A DNA stretch of 64,000 nt, taken from positions 169,721-233,720 of the forward strand of contig NC_007971.2 in assembly GCF_000196015.1 (NCBI RefSeq). The letters are read 5' to 3'. Shown here in pieces: positions 1 through 8,836 of this stretch. The notes under the pieces are model-generated. The model had not been told where the DNA came from. It searched no databases and saw only the letters and a list, made by a program, of their open reading frames with translations. This stretch comes from Cupriavidus metallidurans CH34. GTDB lineage: Bacteria > Pseudomonadota > Gammaproteobacteria > Burkholderiales > Burkholderiaceae. How positions within the stretch are numbered: position 1 is the first letter of the stretch; every line of letters begins with the position of its first letter. Position numbers and translations under genes: made by a program.

Positions 1-230
1 ACCTTGAGAACCGGGTCCGGCAGTTGCCTGCCCGCAACCGCCATTTCCAAGGCGGATTGGATTGCTGCGCGCGACGTCTCAGCGTCCGAGGCATGCGCCG
101 AGGCGAGCACCACGGCTTCCTGCAACGACAGGGGTGCGGCCGATTGCGCCCATCCGGGATGGGCGGCCGCGATGAGCGAGAGGGCGAGCGACCACCGCCG
201 CCCGCGCGCTAGGGGAAAACGCAAAAACAT
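1..230 (-). CDS. RND efflux outer-membrane channel, SilC/CusC-like (5' part only)
   Basis: The first 76 codons of a gene that runs off the left edge. The product opens with a Sec signal peptide (basic start, hydrophobic core, cleavage near HPGWAQ) followed by SLQEAVVLASAHASD, the first helix typical of TolC/CzcC-family outer-membrane factors. Such proteins form the exit duct of tripartite metal efflux pumps across the envelope. The small Cys/His-rich gene just upstream on the same strand matches the silD-silC order next to the cop cluster in Cupriavidus, so silver/copper export is the likely role. Only the N-terminus is visible, so the substrate is inferred from context. Confidence 0.75.
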   Translation of the reverse strand, partial: MFLRFPLARGRRWSLALSLIAAAHPGWAQSAAPLSLQEAVVLASAHASDAETSRAAIQSALEMAVAGRQLPDPVLK

Positions 231-302
231 AAAGCCTCCACAAAGCAACGACTCCCTTGGTCTTGACGACTCAGGGCACGATAGCGGACGTTGCTTCGCG
301 GG

Positions 303-698
303 CTAAATGCGGAAACAGCAATGGAGGATCGCGAGCGGGCGGGGAGGCGGTCGTGGGACGGGGTTGCCCGTGGCCAGCCGATACCCGCCAAGGATCGGTG
401 TCAGGTCAGGTGTGGCTACCGGGCTAACCGAGGCCGCCTGGAATACGGGCAGTTGCGGGCTCGCATGATCGGCAGATTTGCTGTCCTGGTGGCAATGCGC
501 CTGGCACAGGCCTGCATGCGAATGGCCCCGCTTGATTGCCATGTCCGGACAGGATTCCGCCATCCCGGTCATGCTCGCCGTCAGGCTCAGCGCATACCGG
601 CTGCCCTCACAGGCGTAGGCGGCCGCTGCCAGTTGAACTGTCAGGAACGAAATCAACAGGAATGCGGCAATCCAGTGCCGGCGATAGGAGGCGTGCAT
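303..698 (-). CDS. Small exported Cys/His-containing protein at the head of a sil-like efflux operon
   Basis: A 131-residue product with an N-terminal hydrophobic segment (about residues 8-28) that looks like a signal peptide or anchor. After it come scattered Cys and His residues (CPDMA, HSHAGLCQAHCHQD) suited to metal binding, then a Pro/Arg-rich tail. It ends 72 bases before the RND channel gene on the same strand, so the two are probably co-transcribed. Position and composition resemble the silD gene of Cupriavidus sil operons, but I cannot verify the family. The role is inferred to be periplasmic metal binding or sensing. Confidence 0.6.
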   Translation of the reverse strand: MHASYRRHWIAAFLLISFLTVQLAAAAYACEGSRYALSLTASMTGMAESCPDMAIKRGHSHAGLCQAHCHQDSKSADHASPQLPVFQAASVSPVATPDLTPILGGYRLATGNPVPRPPPRPLAILHCCFRI

Positions 699-979
699 GA
701 GCCGGGAATCAAGTGGGCGAATCCTAGCAGCCTTGATTTTACTTCCGGCAATAAGTCTGCAGTGGGTTGTCCTGGATCAAAGACGCTCACGAAGTGCGGC
801 ACTTGACCATCGGTCGGAAAAGCCGACGATGGTCGTGCGCAAGGGATTCGGTCCGTCTGGGCGCCGTGCGCCCCGCCTGATTCTGGTGCATGGCGGCCCT
901 GTCATGTGTGAGTCATTTTGCTGACAGGCCGGCTCTCTAGAATACGCTGAGACGAAATTCCGCCTTTCTGTGCCGTCGA
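699..979. other. Divergent intergenic region between sil-like and DUF2946-like genes
   Basis: About 280 bases separate two divergently transcribed metal-related genes, so the promoters of both should lie here. An open frame covers part of it on the plus strand, but it has no recognisable domain or good ribosome-binding site and I do not call it a gene. No clear operator palindrome was seen. Confidence 0.4.
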
Positions 980-1375
980 ATGAGACGCTTGCTGTCCCGC
1001 CTCCTGCTGTGGTTCATGATCCTCGCATTGCCGCTGCAGGCGATGGGAGCGCCCGTACACGGCGGTTGCCCAGCGCATGACCGGTTGCGCAATGATGCGG
1101 CAATGGGCCTCGAGATCGACGTGGAGGAAACAGTCACCAACCCGGACAAGCCGTGCCACCACAATACACAGCACAGCGCTTCGCGGGGAAAACTGGATCC
1201 TGATGCGGACGGTCACACGTGCGACGCTTGCATTGCCATGAGCCAGGCCCCCGGATGGTTCTCGGGCTTCTGGCTGCGGCAGCCGGAATCGTTCGAGGTG
1301 GCGGGCAGGACGGCCGCGCTCCTCGCCAGTTTCATTCCAGACGTGCTTCTTCGTCCACCCTCCACTCCTGTGTGA
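980..1375 (+). CDS. DUF2946-like small exported protein
   Basis: A 131-residue protein with a hydrophobic leader (LLSRLLLWFMILALPLQAMG), a His/Cys-containing middle (CHHNTQH) and the HTCDACIAM motif. The Cys-x-x-Cys after a His in the C-terminal third is the hallmark of DUF2946 proteins, found next to copper and heavy-metal genes in proteobacteria. It is probably periplasmic or membrane-anchored and metal-binding. The function of the family is not established. It is followed after 180 bases by the glycosyl-modification cluster. Confidence 0.6.
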   Translation: MRRLLSRLLLWFMILALPLQAMGAPVHGGCPAHDRLRNDAAMGLEIDVEETVTNPDKPCHHNTQHSASRGKLDPDADGHTCDACIAMSQAPGWFSGFWLRQPESFEVAGRTAALLASFIPDVLLRPPSTPV

Positions 1376-1554
1376 ATTGGGGCTTCACCCCGATCGCAGT
1401 CCCGCCCTCATCGGATTGCGACGCCTTGCTGCCTAGTACCTAGGTATCTCAATTCACTTGCCACGTCATCGCGTTGACGCGTTGCCGTGGGACAACCTCG
1501 CCCGTGCGTCGGCAAGCCAACGCGTGGAGCAGGAACCTCGAACGGGAGACGACC

Positions 1555-2424
1555 ATGCGCGCATGCATTCAGTGCAGAGCCCCTATCAAGCACGAAATCT
1601 GGAGTTGCGCCGCGTGCGGCTGGCAACCGATGAGTCAGGATGGATTGGTCTGCATGGCGCCGGCCATGCTGGCCGACCATGATGGCTATCACGAACCTCT
1701 CTTCGAGGAGTACGAAAAGCTCGAAGCCACACACTTTTGGTTCGTTCATCGGCGGCGGCTGATTCTTGACGTCCTGCAGAGCCATTTCCCGACACTCAGG
1801 TCCTTCATGGACATCGGGTGCGGGACCGCCGAGAACCTCAAGGCCATCGAGCAGCGCTTTCCGCATGCGCGCATTTGCGGTGGGGAGGCGTCGCTGCAGG
1901 CACTGGCCTCGGCCCGCAACAAGTCCAACGCCCAGTTCATCCAGATGGACGCCCGCGCGCTGCCCTTTACCGCTGCCTTTGATGTGATCGGGGCGTTCGA
2001 TGTGATCGAACACGTCGACGACGATAAGCGTGTCTTGGCAGAGATGTACCGGGCTTGTCGCGCTGGCGGCGGCCTCATCCTTACCGTGCCCCAGCATCCT
2101 AGCCTGTGGAGCCATCTTGACGATGCGGCGAAGCACAAGCGACGCTACACATACAGTGAGTTGCTTGGCAAGGTGCGGGCCGCCGGATTCCAGCCCGTCT
2201 ACGCCACCTCCTTCATGTCGCTGCTTCTGCCGGCGATGGCGCTCTCGAGATTGCAGCAAAGGCTCAAGCCGCCCAAGGACGCTGTGGACGACGGCTTCCG
2301 AATTGGCACGACGCTTAACCGCATTTTCGGCGGCATCTGTGCCGCCGAGCGACAGTTGATTCTTGCCGGTCTGAGGTTTTCGCTAGGCGGCTCCCTACTT
2401 GTCGCCGCGAGGAAGCCTTCGTGA
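1555..2424 (+). CDS. Class I SAM-dependent methyltransferase with N-terminal zinc ribbon
   Basis: A 289-residue protein. The first 20 residues hold two Cys-x-x-Cys pairs (CIQC and CAAC), a zinc-ribbon-like knuckle. The Rossmann methyltransferase domain follows, with motif I DIGCGTAENL near residue 86 and the post-motif segment FDVIGAFDVIEHVDDD. The hydrophobic C-terminal third may touch the membrane. I chose the ATG preceded by GGGAGACGACC over an upstream in-frame start. The next gene starts inside its stop codon, so it is the first gene of a four-gene envelope-glycan operon. The methyl acceptor is unknown; a lipid-linked sugar or quinone-like lipid is possible. Confidence 0.8.
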   Translation: MRACIQCRAPIKHEIWSCAACGWQPMSQDGLVCMAPAMLADHDGYHEPLFEEYEKLEATHFWFVHRRRLILDVLQSHFPTLRSFMDIGCGTAENLKAIEQRFPHARICGGEASLQALASARNKSNAQFIQMDARALPFTAAFDVIGAFDVIEHVDDDKRVLAEMYRACRAGGGLILTVPQHPSLWSHLDDAAKHKRRYTYSELLGKVRAAGFQPVYATSFMSLLLPAMALSRLQQRLKPPKDAVDDGFRIGTTLNRIFGGICAAERQLILAGLRFSLGGSLLVAARKPS

Positions 2425-4046
2425 AGTCTCGCGTTCTCTGGTTTTCGCTCATTGTCATTGCCATCTTGCTATGGTTCGCGACCCTTTCGATCCGGCCGCT
2501 CTACGAGCCGGATGAGGGGCGTTACGCCGAAGTTGCCCGGGAGATGTTCGTCTCGGGCGACTGGGCGACCCCTCGGCTGAACGGCGTCAAGTTCTTTGAC
2601 AAGCCGCCACTTCAGTATTGGGCGACCGCGGCGGCGTTTGCGGTGTTTGGCGTCAGTGAATGGAGCGCGAGACTCTGGAGTTCGTTGATCGGGGCCAGTG
2701 CCATCCTGGTCGCCGGTTGGTCGGCGACGGCACTCTTCGGGCGGCGAGTGGGGCTCACCTCCACCCTGGTGCTGGCCGGCTCGCCGCTATGGATACTAGG
2801 CTCCAACCTGACCACGACAGATATCGGCGTCGCCGCACTGCTAGGCAACGCCATCCTTGTGTATGCGGTGGCGGCAAGGAATGCCGATAGACGCCTCTAT
2901 CCGCTCGTCTGGGGCCTGTTGGGACTGGCCTTCCTTGCCAAAGGATTGATTGCGATCGTGCTGCCCGCCGCGACCATTGTGGTCTACGCCGTGCTCACCA
3001 GGCAGTTCGGACTGTTCAGACGTCGCGACTTCTGGATATGGGGGCTGTTCGCGTGCGTCCTCGCGCTCCCGTGGATCGTCACAGTGTCGGTTCGCAATCC
3101 GGAATTTCTCAATTATTTCTTCGTCCACGAACACCTTGCGCGCTTCACTTCCTCCGTTCATGCCCGTAACAAGCCTGCTTGGTTCTTCGCCGCGGTGCTG
3201 GTCGCGGGAATGCTGCCGTGGGCCGGCGTCATCCCCGCCACAGTCTGGCAGCGCTACCGACCTGCGAGGCGTTCGGGGACATTTGACCCGCGTTTATTCC
3301 TGTTGGTGTGGACGCTGATTGTGCTTGTCTTCTTCTCTGTCTCGCGATCGAAGCTGCCCCTGTATATCCTGCCGGCATTTCCGCCGCTCGCCGTGCTCGT
3401 TGGTGACGCCATCCTGCGCGTGCGCACGAGATGGGTAGTGGTCGGATGCTCGCTGATGGTCATACTCGGCATCCTGATCGCGGGACTGCAATGGATCCCC
3501 GAGCTATCGGACAAGGTGCTCAGGCGCGGGATCTCGGATCTTCGTCATTTCTCCTTCTGGAGCACGCTAACCATCGGCGCCCTGGTGGTTGGCGGGCTGG
3601 TTGCCGGTGCCCTTGCCCTGTCAGGTCGACGTGGCATTGCCGTTGCAGTGGCAGCTCTTGCATCGATTGGCAGCCTTCAGCTGGGGCTCGTGGCATCCAT
3701 GGCCTTCGAATCCCTGTCGATCAAGCCGATTGGCCTAGCCGTCAAGGCATTGCGCCGCGCCGATACCGAACTGTTCAACGTCGGGCAGATCGATAGGGGC
3801 CTGGCGTTCTACTCCGGAATGCTTCCCCAGGTGGTGGTTGCCAGGGACGAGCTGGATCTTGGCTATTCTGTCGAGCCCCAGCGGTGGATCGATAGCTACG
3901 CGACATTCCTGCCGCGCTGGGGCGAGCCCGGACACAAGCTCGCCGTTATGCGCGAGGCAACCTATGCGCAACTGTCCCCAGACCTGGGGCCTGAGAGTCT
4001 GGTGGTGGCGCGTAGGGGCACGACGGTGCTCTTGGAGAAGCGATGA
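2421..4046 (+). CDS. ArnT/PMT-like lipid-sugar glycosyltransferase
   Basis: A 541-residue polytopic membrane protein with about a dozen hydrophobic segments. The first periplasmic loop carries YEPDEGRYAEVAREM, the conserved acidic motif of the ArnT/PMT (GT83/GT39) family, and FFDKPPLQYW follows. These enzymes move a sugar from an undecaprenyl or polyprenyl phosphate carrier onto lipid A or a protein on the periplasmic side. The start is GTG, overlapping the previous stop by 4 bases. With GtrA and GtrB-type neighbours it likely completes a lipid-linked sugar pathway that changes surface charge, plausibly as a metal-stress response. Acceptor and sugar are not determinable here. Confidence 0.85.
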   Translation: MKSRVLWFSLIVIAILLWFATLSIRPLYEPDEGRYAEVAREMFVSGDWATPRLNGVKFFDKPPLQYWATAAAFAVFGVSEWSARLWSSLIGASAILVAGWSATALFGRRVGLTSTLVLAGSPLWILGSNLTTTDIGVAALLGNAILVYAVAARNADRRLYPLVWGLLGLAFLAKGLIAIVLPAATIVVYAVLTRQFGLFRRRDFWIWGLFACVLALPWIVTVSVRNPEFLNYFFVHEHLARFTSSVHARNKPAWFFAAVLVAGMLPWAGVIPATVWQRYRPARRSGTFDPRLFLLVWTLIVLVFFSVSRSKLPLYILPAFPPLAVLVGDAILRVRTRWVVVGCSLMVILGILIAGLQWIPELSDKVLRRGISDLRHFSFWSTLTIGALVVGGLVAGALALSGRRGIAVAVAALASIGSLQLGLVASMAFESLSIKPIGLAVKALRRADTELFNVGQIDRGLAFYSGMLPQVVVARDELDLGYSVEPQRWIDSYATFLPRWGEPGHKLAVMREATYAQLSPDLGPESLVVARRGTTVLLEKR

Positions 4047-4426
4047 CAGTGTCGTCCAAATTTCTCCGCTACCTGGTCACCGGCGCGACCGCGACCGGCG
4101 TGCATTACCTCGTGCTGATCCTGCTTGTTAGGCAGGGGGATATTGCATTGTTGGGTTCGATTGTCGGCAGCGTGGCGGGGCTCCTGACGAATTATTTCCT
4201 GAGCAGTCGGTGGGTGTTCGTGCGCGCGTCGGATGCTTCGTCGCGCTTTGCGAGATTCCTAGCAGTCTCGGTGCTCGCCTTCGGGCTTAACGCTGCGTTC
4301 ATGTGGATCGGACTGCGGGCGGGGCTTCACTACCTTCTCGCACAGGTCCTGTCCACGTTTCTCCTCATGCTCATCAACTACACATTGCATGCCAATTGGA
4401 CGTTCCTGAACAGGGAGTCACGATGA
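4043..4426 (+). CDS. gtrA: GtrA-family membrane protein (polyprenyl-phosphate sugar flippase)
   Basis: A 127-residue protein with four predicted membrane helices, the length and layout of GtrA/DPMS-like proteins. The recognisable elements are FLRYLVTGATATGVHY at the start and NYFLSSRWVF and NYTLHANWTF after helices 2 and 4. GtrA proteins are thought to flip polyprenyl-phosphate-glucose or related lipids across the inner membrane. It overlaps the genes on both sides by four bases (ATGA junctions), so the four genes form one translational unit. It would deliver the lipid-linked sugar made by the next gene to the ArnT-like enzyme encoded upstream. Confidence 0.85.
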   Translation: MTVSSKFLRYLVTGATATGVHYLVLILLVRQGDIALLGSIVGSVAGLLTNYFLSSRWVFVRASDASSRFARFLAVSVLAFGLNAAFMWIGLRAGLHYLLAQVLSTFLLMLINYTLHANWTFLNRESR

Positions 4427-5526
4427 GTTCGGATAAGCGGTTGCAGGGAACAGTATCGGTGGTCGTTCCCATTTTCAATGAGGAGCAGGTCTTGCCCCTG
4501 TTCCATGCGCGTCTCGGCGCCGTCCTGGGAACCCTTCCCTATACGTCGGAAGTTATCTACGTGGACGATGGAAGCCGGGATCGGACCCTCGATGTGCTCA
4601 GGACAATACGGGGCGCCGATGAGAAAGTCGGCATCATCGAATTGAGCCGGAATTTCGGCAAGGAAGCCGCATTGACCGCGGGATTGGATGTCGCGTGCGG
4701 CGACGCCGTCGTCGTCATCGACGCCGATCTGCAGGATCCGCCGGAACTGATCCCCACCCTGATTAACAAGTGGGAGCAAGGTTTCGATGTCGTCTACGCG
4801 ACCCGGCGGACCCGGGAGGGCGAATCCTTCCTGAAGAAAGCCACGGCCCACTGCTTCTATCGCCTGATGGGGAAGGTGAGTGACATCGACATCCCCGCCG
4901 ACACCGGCGATTTTCGTCTGATGAGCCAGCGCGCGGTCGCGGCCATCGGCCAGCTCCGCGAACAGAACCGTTTCATGAAAGGTCTGTACGCGTGGATTGG
5001 GTACCGACAGACCTCTATCCTCTACGACCGGGATGCGCGCGCTTCGGGAAAAACGAAGTTCAACTACCGCCGCTTGTTGAAGCTCGCGATCGATGGCGTC
5101 ACGGGATTCTCGACAATTCCTCTGCGGATCGCCACGTCGGTCGGCTTGATCGTCGCTGTCCCGGCGTTTTGGATGGCGCTCTATACCGTTGGCAAAACGC
5201 TGCTATTCGGCGATCCGGTGCGAGGCTATCCGTCCCTGATGACCGTCGTGTTGATGCTTGGCGGACTGCAACTCTTCTTCCTGGGCATCCTTGGCGAATA
5301 TGTGGGCCGTCTGTTCAACGAAGCCAAGCGCCGGCCGCTCTATCTCGTTGCGGGCTATACCCCCGCTAGAGAGATGGATGAGGAGGGTATCCCATTCCGA
5401 AGGGTCTCGGATGCAACGAGGTCTATGGATGTTGTCGTCAGGGCTGTGCGGCGTGCGGATTCGGTGGAACATTCTCCCGCGCCCCTTGACATTGCATCGT
5501 CGGAAGTAAGAAAGAATTGGACGTGA
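4423..5526 (+). CDS. gtrB: GtrB/ArnC-type family 2 glycosyltransferase
   Basis: A 367-residue protein with a GT-A domain: VSVVVPIFNEEQVL at the start, YVDDGSRDRT near residue 45, and VVVIDADLQDPPELI as the metal/nucleotide-binding DxD region. The C-terminal third has two membrane helices and ends in a variable tail. Members transfer a sugar from a nucleotide donor to polyprenyl phosphate on the cytoplasmic face. The ATG overlapping the gtrA stop is preceded by AGGGAGTCACG and is preferred to a longer in-frame start inside gtrA. The tail of about 60 residues after the second helix is longer than usual. Confidence 0.85.
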   Translation: MSSDKRLQGTVSVVVPIFNEEQVLPLFHARLGAVLGTLPYTSEVIYVDDGSRDRTLDVLRTIRGADEKVGIIELSRNFGKEAALTAGLDVACGDAVVVIDADLQDPPELIPTLINKWEQGFDVVYATRRTREGESFLKKATAHCFYRLMGKVSDIDIPADTGDFRLMSQRAVAAIGQLREQNRFMKGLYAWIGYRQTSILYDRDARASGKTKFNYRRLLKLAIDGVTGFSTIPLRIATSVGLIVAVPAFWMALYTVGKTLLFGDPVRGYPSLMTVVLMLGGLQLFFLGILGEYVGRLFNEAKRRPLYLVAGYTPAREMDEEGIPFRRVSDATRSMDVVVRAVRRADSVEHSPAPLDIASSEVRKNWT

Positions 5527-5730
5527 TGCGGAGATGATATAGGTACGCATCGGTATAGGAATTCAAAAAATACTGAGATCAAGGCATAGTGGTAAACGAT
5601 AAATTTATAGATGGTCGTTGTCATTTAACAACCAAAAATGTTCAAGTAATCGCCCTGCAAGGTATGCGTAATATTCAATCTAATATTCTCCCGATCACTG
5701 CAGGGCCTACCTTTGAAGGAGAAATGTGAA
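5527..5730 (+). promoter_or_regulatory. AT-rich leader upstream of the porin gene
   Basis: About 200 bases much richer in A and T than the surroundings, separating gtrB from the porin. It contains a small inverted repeat (GTTGT CATTTA ACAAC near 5617-5632). Just before the porin start lies a strong AAGGAG site 9 bases from the ATG. A dedicated promoter is likely; exact boxes could not be fixed. Confidence 0.45.
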
Positions 5731-6798
5731 ATGAAGATTCGATGTGGAGTCGTGGCTGCGACAGCCAGTTTGATTGCGGGCACGGCGTTCGCGCAGTCCA
5801 ACGTGACGCTTTACGGTGTCGCGGATGCGGGTATTGAGTACCTCAGCAACGCGCCTTCTGCTAGCAATGGATCGAACTTGGTCCGCATGAGTTCCGGCAA
5901 TATGTCGACGTCGCGCTGGGGTCTACGCGGTAGCGAGGATCTCGGCGGCGGTCTCAAGGCTGTGTTCGAACTCGAAAGCGGCTTCTCGCTGGATACGGCT
6001 GTGCTGAGCAGCAGCCCTCGACTGTTTGACCGGGCCGCCCTGGTTGGCCTGGGCAGCAAGTATGGTCTGGTGACCCTGGGTCGCCAAACCACGCCGATCT
6101 ACGACGTGGGCCTGCAACTCGACCCCATGGGCTTCGCACCGCGCTATTCGCTGTATCGCAGCGATGACATTATTGCCGGTCGCGCCGACAATGCGGTCAA
6201 GTATCGTGGAACGTTCGGTGGCCTGACCGCCACCGCCTTGTACAGCTTCAGCCGCACAGGTGGGGGCGAGATCCCCGGAAATTTCAAAGTCGATCGTAAC
6301 ATCGGCATCTCGCTGATGTACGAGACCGGCGGTCTCGCCGTTGGCGCGGTCTATGACGAGTTCCGCGGCTCGACTGTGGCAACGGACGAACGAAAGGACC
6401 GTCGCGCGTTGGTGGGTGCGAGTTATGCATTCGGTCCCGCGAAGGCCTTCCTGGGGTATCGCTGGTTCAATGGTAACGCCGGCACGCTGGCTGCCAGCGG
6501 GGCTAACCTGTACTGGGCCGGTCTGCGCTACAGCATGACGCCGGCGCTGAGCCTGACGGGCGCTGCCTACTACACGGATACGCGCAACTCCAGTGCCGAT
6601 CCGCTCATGTTCGTGGCGTCGGCCGACTATGCCTTCTCGAAGCGCACGGACGTCTATATGAACGTGGCCTATGCGAGGAACAAGAATGGCTCGCAGCTCG
6701 GCCTGAACGGCTACAACTCGCTTTCGGGTGCACCTACCAGTGTCGCGCCGGGCAAGAACCAGGTTGGCGCGGTCATCGGCGTACGTCACAAGTTCTAA
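5731..6798 (+). CDS. Gram-negative trimeric porin (Burkholderiales OmpC/Omp32-like)
   Basis: A 355-residue outer-membrane beta-barrel protein. It has a Sec signal peptide cleaved after GTAFA, then QSNVTLYGVADAGIEYLS, the standard first strand of Burkholderiales porins. SRWGLRGSEDLGGGLKAVFE follows, and the protein ends in VGVRHKF with the terminal Phe needed for barrel assembly. Length is normal. The ATG at 5731 is chosen because AAGGAG lies 9 bases upstream; a TTG further 5' would put that site inside the gene. It forms a general diffusion pore. Its place after the glycan cluster and before the cop genes suggests regulation with metal or envelope stress. Confidence 0.92.
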   Translation: MKIRCGVVAATASLIAGTAFAQSNVTLYGVADAGIEYLSNAPSASNGSNLVRMSSGNMSTSRWGLRGSEDLGGGLKAVFELESGFSLDTAVLSSSPRLFDRAALVGLGSKYGLVTLGRQTTPIYDVGLQLDPMGFAPRYSLYRSDDIIAGRADNAVKYRGTFGGLTATALYSFSRTGGGEIPGNFKVDRNIGISLMYETGGLAVGAVYDEFRGSTVATDERKDRRALVGASYAFGPAKAFLGYRWFNGNAGTLAASGANLYWAGLRYSMTPALSLTGAAYYTDTRNSSADPLMFVASADYAFSKRTDVYMNVAYARNKNGSQLGLNGYNSLSGAPTSVAPGKNQVGAVIGVRHKF

Positions 6799-6847
6799 TC
6801 GAATTCTTCAAGATCGACACTCCCTTGCTAACAACAAGAGAGCTTGA

Positions 6848-6874
6848 GGCCACCATATCGGTGGTCCTTTTTTT
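6848..6874 (+). terminator. Rho-independent terminator after the porin
   Basis: The stem GGCCACC / GGTGGTC with a five-base loop is followed by a run of seven T. It lies 50 bases after the porin stop. Confidence 0.85.
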
Positions 6875-7853
6875 GTACACATTCATAGAGACATTGCCGT
6901 ATTCCGGAAATTATTGACGGTATAGAATTTAAAAACGTCTTGACGAATATGTCATGCCATCGTGGCGGTCGGGATTCATAACCTTCTGAACTGCTACTAC
7001 TATCCGCTCTACAGCCAACTGCTGGTAACGGCAACAACACGAGTTACCTTCCTGCGGCGGGCATCACGCTGAAGGCGATGTATCAGCACCGCTTGTGAAT
7101 GCGCGGCAAGGTCTCCTTGCCTTGTCATCCGTCGGATCCACTATTGCGGGCCGGATAGCCGGGATGCCGCGGTGAGGCGGCTGGTCGCTGATGTGTCCGT
7201 AGCGCCGCAGGAGCACGAGGCAGTGTGGCTGGAGTCGCGAAGCATCTCAATGACAGACAGCCCGGATGTCAGGCTTGGCCGGTCACCTCTTGCCATCTCA
7301 GCTAGAGATGACATAACGAAGCACAGCCCCGGTGATTCGGTTACCACGGCGCGGCTACAGCGGGGCGCCATCAGAAGACGACAGGTATCTTCCCGCGTTC
7401 GCGCCATCGCTGCACGTCTTCACCGTGTGGGGCGCCACGTGGCTGCACGCCTCGGATCTGCTCGGCAGCACAGCCACGCTCAAGCTGTATGGTGAGGCCG
7501 GGGCGGCCTGCGCCATGGCATGCGAGGCCAACAAGGCCCCGGCAGCGGCCATTAGTATGCATCGTCGGATCATCATGGTTTTCTTTGCCGCGCTTATGCA
7601 CGGCTTCTCCAGCCTGCGAACACTGTAGTTTCCCGTGCCTCACGCAAGCATGATGCGCGCGTTACGATCCTGTTAAGCTCAGGCGCGGCAATGTGCCCCT
7701 GGGCCTATCGGCTTGCAGCTCGATGCCGGTAGCGGCTTGGTGGCGAGCGCTAGGATGCGGCCAATCGCGGATTTCCTTTGACGTTGCTTCGCGGTGCAGG
7801 CGCGCTCAATTCAGGAAGATCACGCCATCCGCGAAAAGCGCAAGCTCAGCATG
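6875..7853. other. Gene-poor stretch with possible gene remnants
   Basis: Nearly 1 kb without a convincing gene. A plus-strand reading ending at the TGA at 7096-7098 gives GITLKAMYQHRL, which looks like the last strand of an outer-membrane beta-barrel with no body before it. A short minus-strand frame at 7355-7576 starts with a signal-peptide-like segment. Both fit decayed genes, but neither family could be named. Confidence 0.35.
7355..7576 (-). CDS. Possible small exported protein or remnant
   Basis: A 73-residue frame beginning MMIRRCILMAAAGALLASHA and continuing MAQAAPA, a plausible Sec signal peptide with a cleavage site after AMA. The remaining 50 residues (SPYSLSVAVLPSRSEACSH onward) show no known domain. 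It may be the 5' end of a frameshifted outer-membrane protein gene. Confidence 0.25.
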   Translation of the reverse strand: MMIRRCILMAAAGALLASHAMAQAAPASPYSLSVAVLPSRSEACSHVAPHTVKTCSDGANAGRYLSSSDGAPL

Positions 7854-8516
7854 CTATCGGCGGATGGTCTGGGCGAGGCGGTCCGCTGTCCGATTGCTCG
7901 ATAGTCCGAGGCGTCGCGTGATTTCGTCACGCCGCAGCCCCTGGAGGAGGGCGCGTCGGCAGTACGTGTTGCGTAGAATCCGCGGGCTCATATCCACCAC
8001 GTCGAAGCCGATGGCATCGAAGGCCTCGCGTACGATCTTCCCAAGACTCATGTACGTGATGGGGGTGCCGGTGCGCTTTAGGGTGAACAGCAGGTCGCCA
8101 TAGACGGGTGCCTTGCGGCGGATGGCCAGCCATGCTGACAACGGCGCGACGGAAAAGGACTCAAGGTCGATGGTGCGAGGCAATTTCTGGGATTTCGCCG
8201 GCACATGCAAATAGAGGGGCGCCGCGTCGGGGAGCAGGTCTTGCACGCGGGTCATTCTACCCTCGCCGGCAGTGACACCCGTGCCGAGAAAAAATGCAAC
8301 GATCGCGCGGCATCGCAGTTGCGTGGGGTTGTCGCCGCTTAGTGGTTGTACGAATTCCTGCAGGCGTGCATCCACTTCCTCGGAGAGGTAGAGGCACTCG
8401 GGATCGTCCTGAAGCCATTGGTCGGCCAACATCAGCTCCGCAACAGGGTTGGCTGCACGCAGGTCAACGAGGACCAGGTGGCGGCACAACCTGTCCAACA
8501 GTTTGAGAAAGCGCAA
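7854..8516 (-). pseudogene. Tyrosine-recombinase-like protein lacking catalytic residues
   Basis: A 220-residue frame with the layout of a phage-integrase catalytic domain. The box-I equivalent reads FFLGTGVTAGE, where active enzymes have Gly-Leu-Arg; box II reads ILRNTYCRRALLQG, where His-x-x-Arg-His is expected. The final GH and Tyr are replaced by RLGLSSNRTADRL. Only one catalytic arginine of the R-H-R-H-Y set survives. The N-terminal DNA-binding part is absent, and an in-frame TGA lies just upstream. It is either a decayed integrase or an integrase fold kept for DNA binding. It lies between the porin and the copper cluster and may mark an old insertion. Confidence 0.55.
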
Positions 8517-8601
8517 CCGGGCGGCCGTGTCGGCGGCCCCTGCCGGTCACAGCTCGTAGCTCGGCGTTCGTAGCGATACCTGTCGATAGGTCGATGCTGT
8601 G

Positions 8602-8628
8602 CCAGTCCCCAGTCCCCAGTCCCCAGTC
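8602..8628. repeat. Short tandem repeat, 7-bp unit CCAGTCC
   Basis: Three perfect copies and one with a final mismatch, immediately upstream of the integrase-like gene. Such slippage-prone tracts can vary in copy number. Confidence 0.7.
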
Positions 8629-8836
8629 GTCTGGAGGATCGTTTCGCAAAAAAAAGAGCGGTTGCCCAGATCGAAGCAACCGCTAAGGGTTCCACCGGGG
8701 GAACGGCAGATTTCAAGGATATCGGACCCAGCGATGCGAAGACGAGGGCCAGTGGAGGAGTGGGCCGATATCGTGTCCTGTGTTCGTACAAGTCAGACGC
8801 CGCGAGGCTGGCATCTTCGCTGCATTCCTGGATGGG

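Noticed and set aside
697..924. Plus-strand 75-codon frame between sil-like and DUF2946-like genes
   Set aside because: No ribosome-binding site or recognisable domain, and it covers the presumed divergent promoters.
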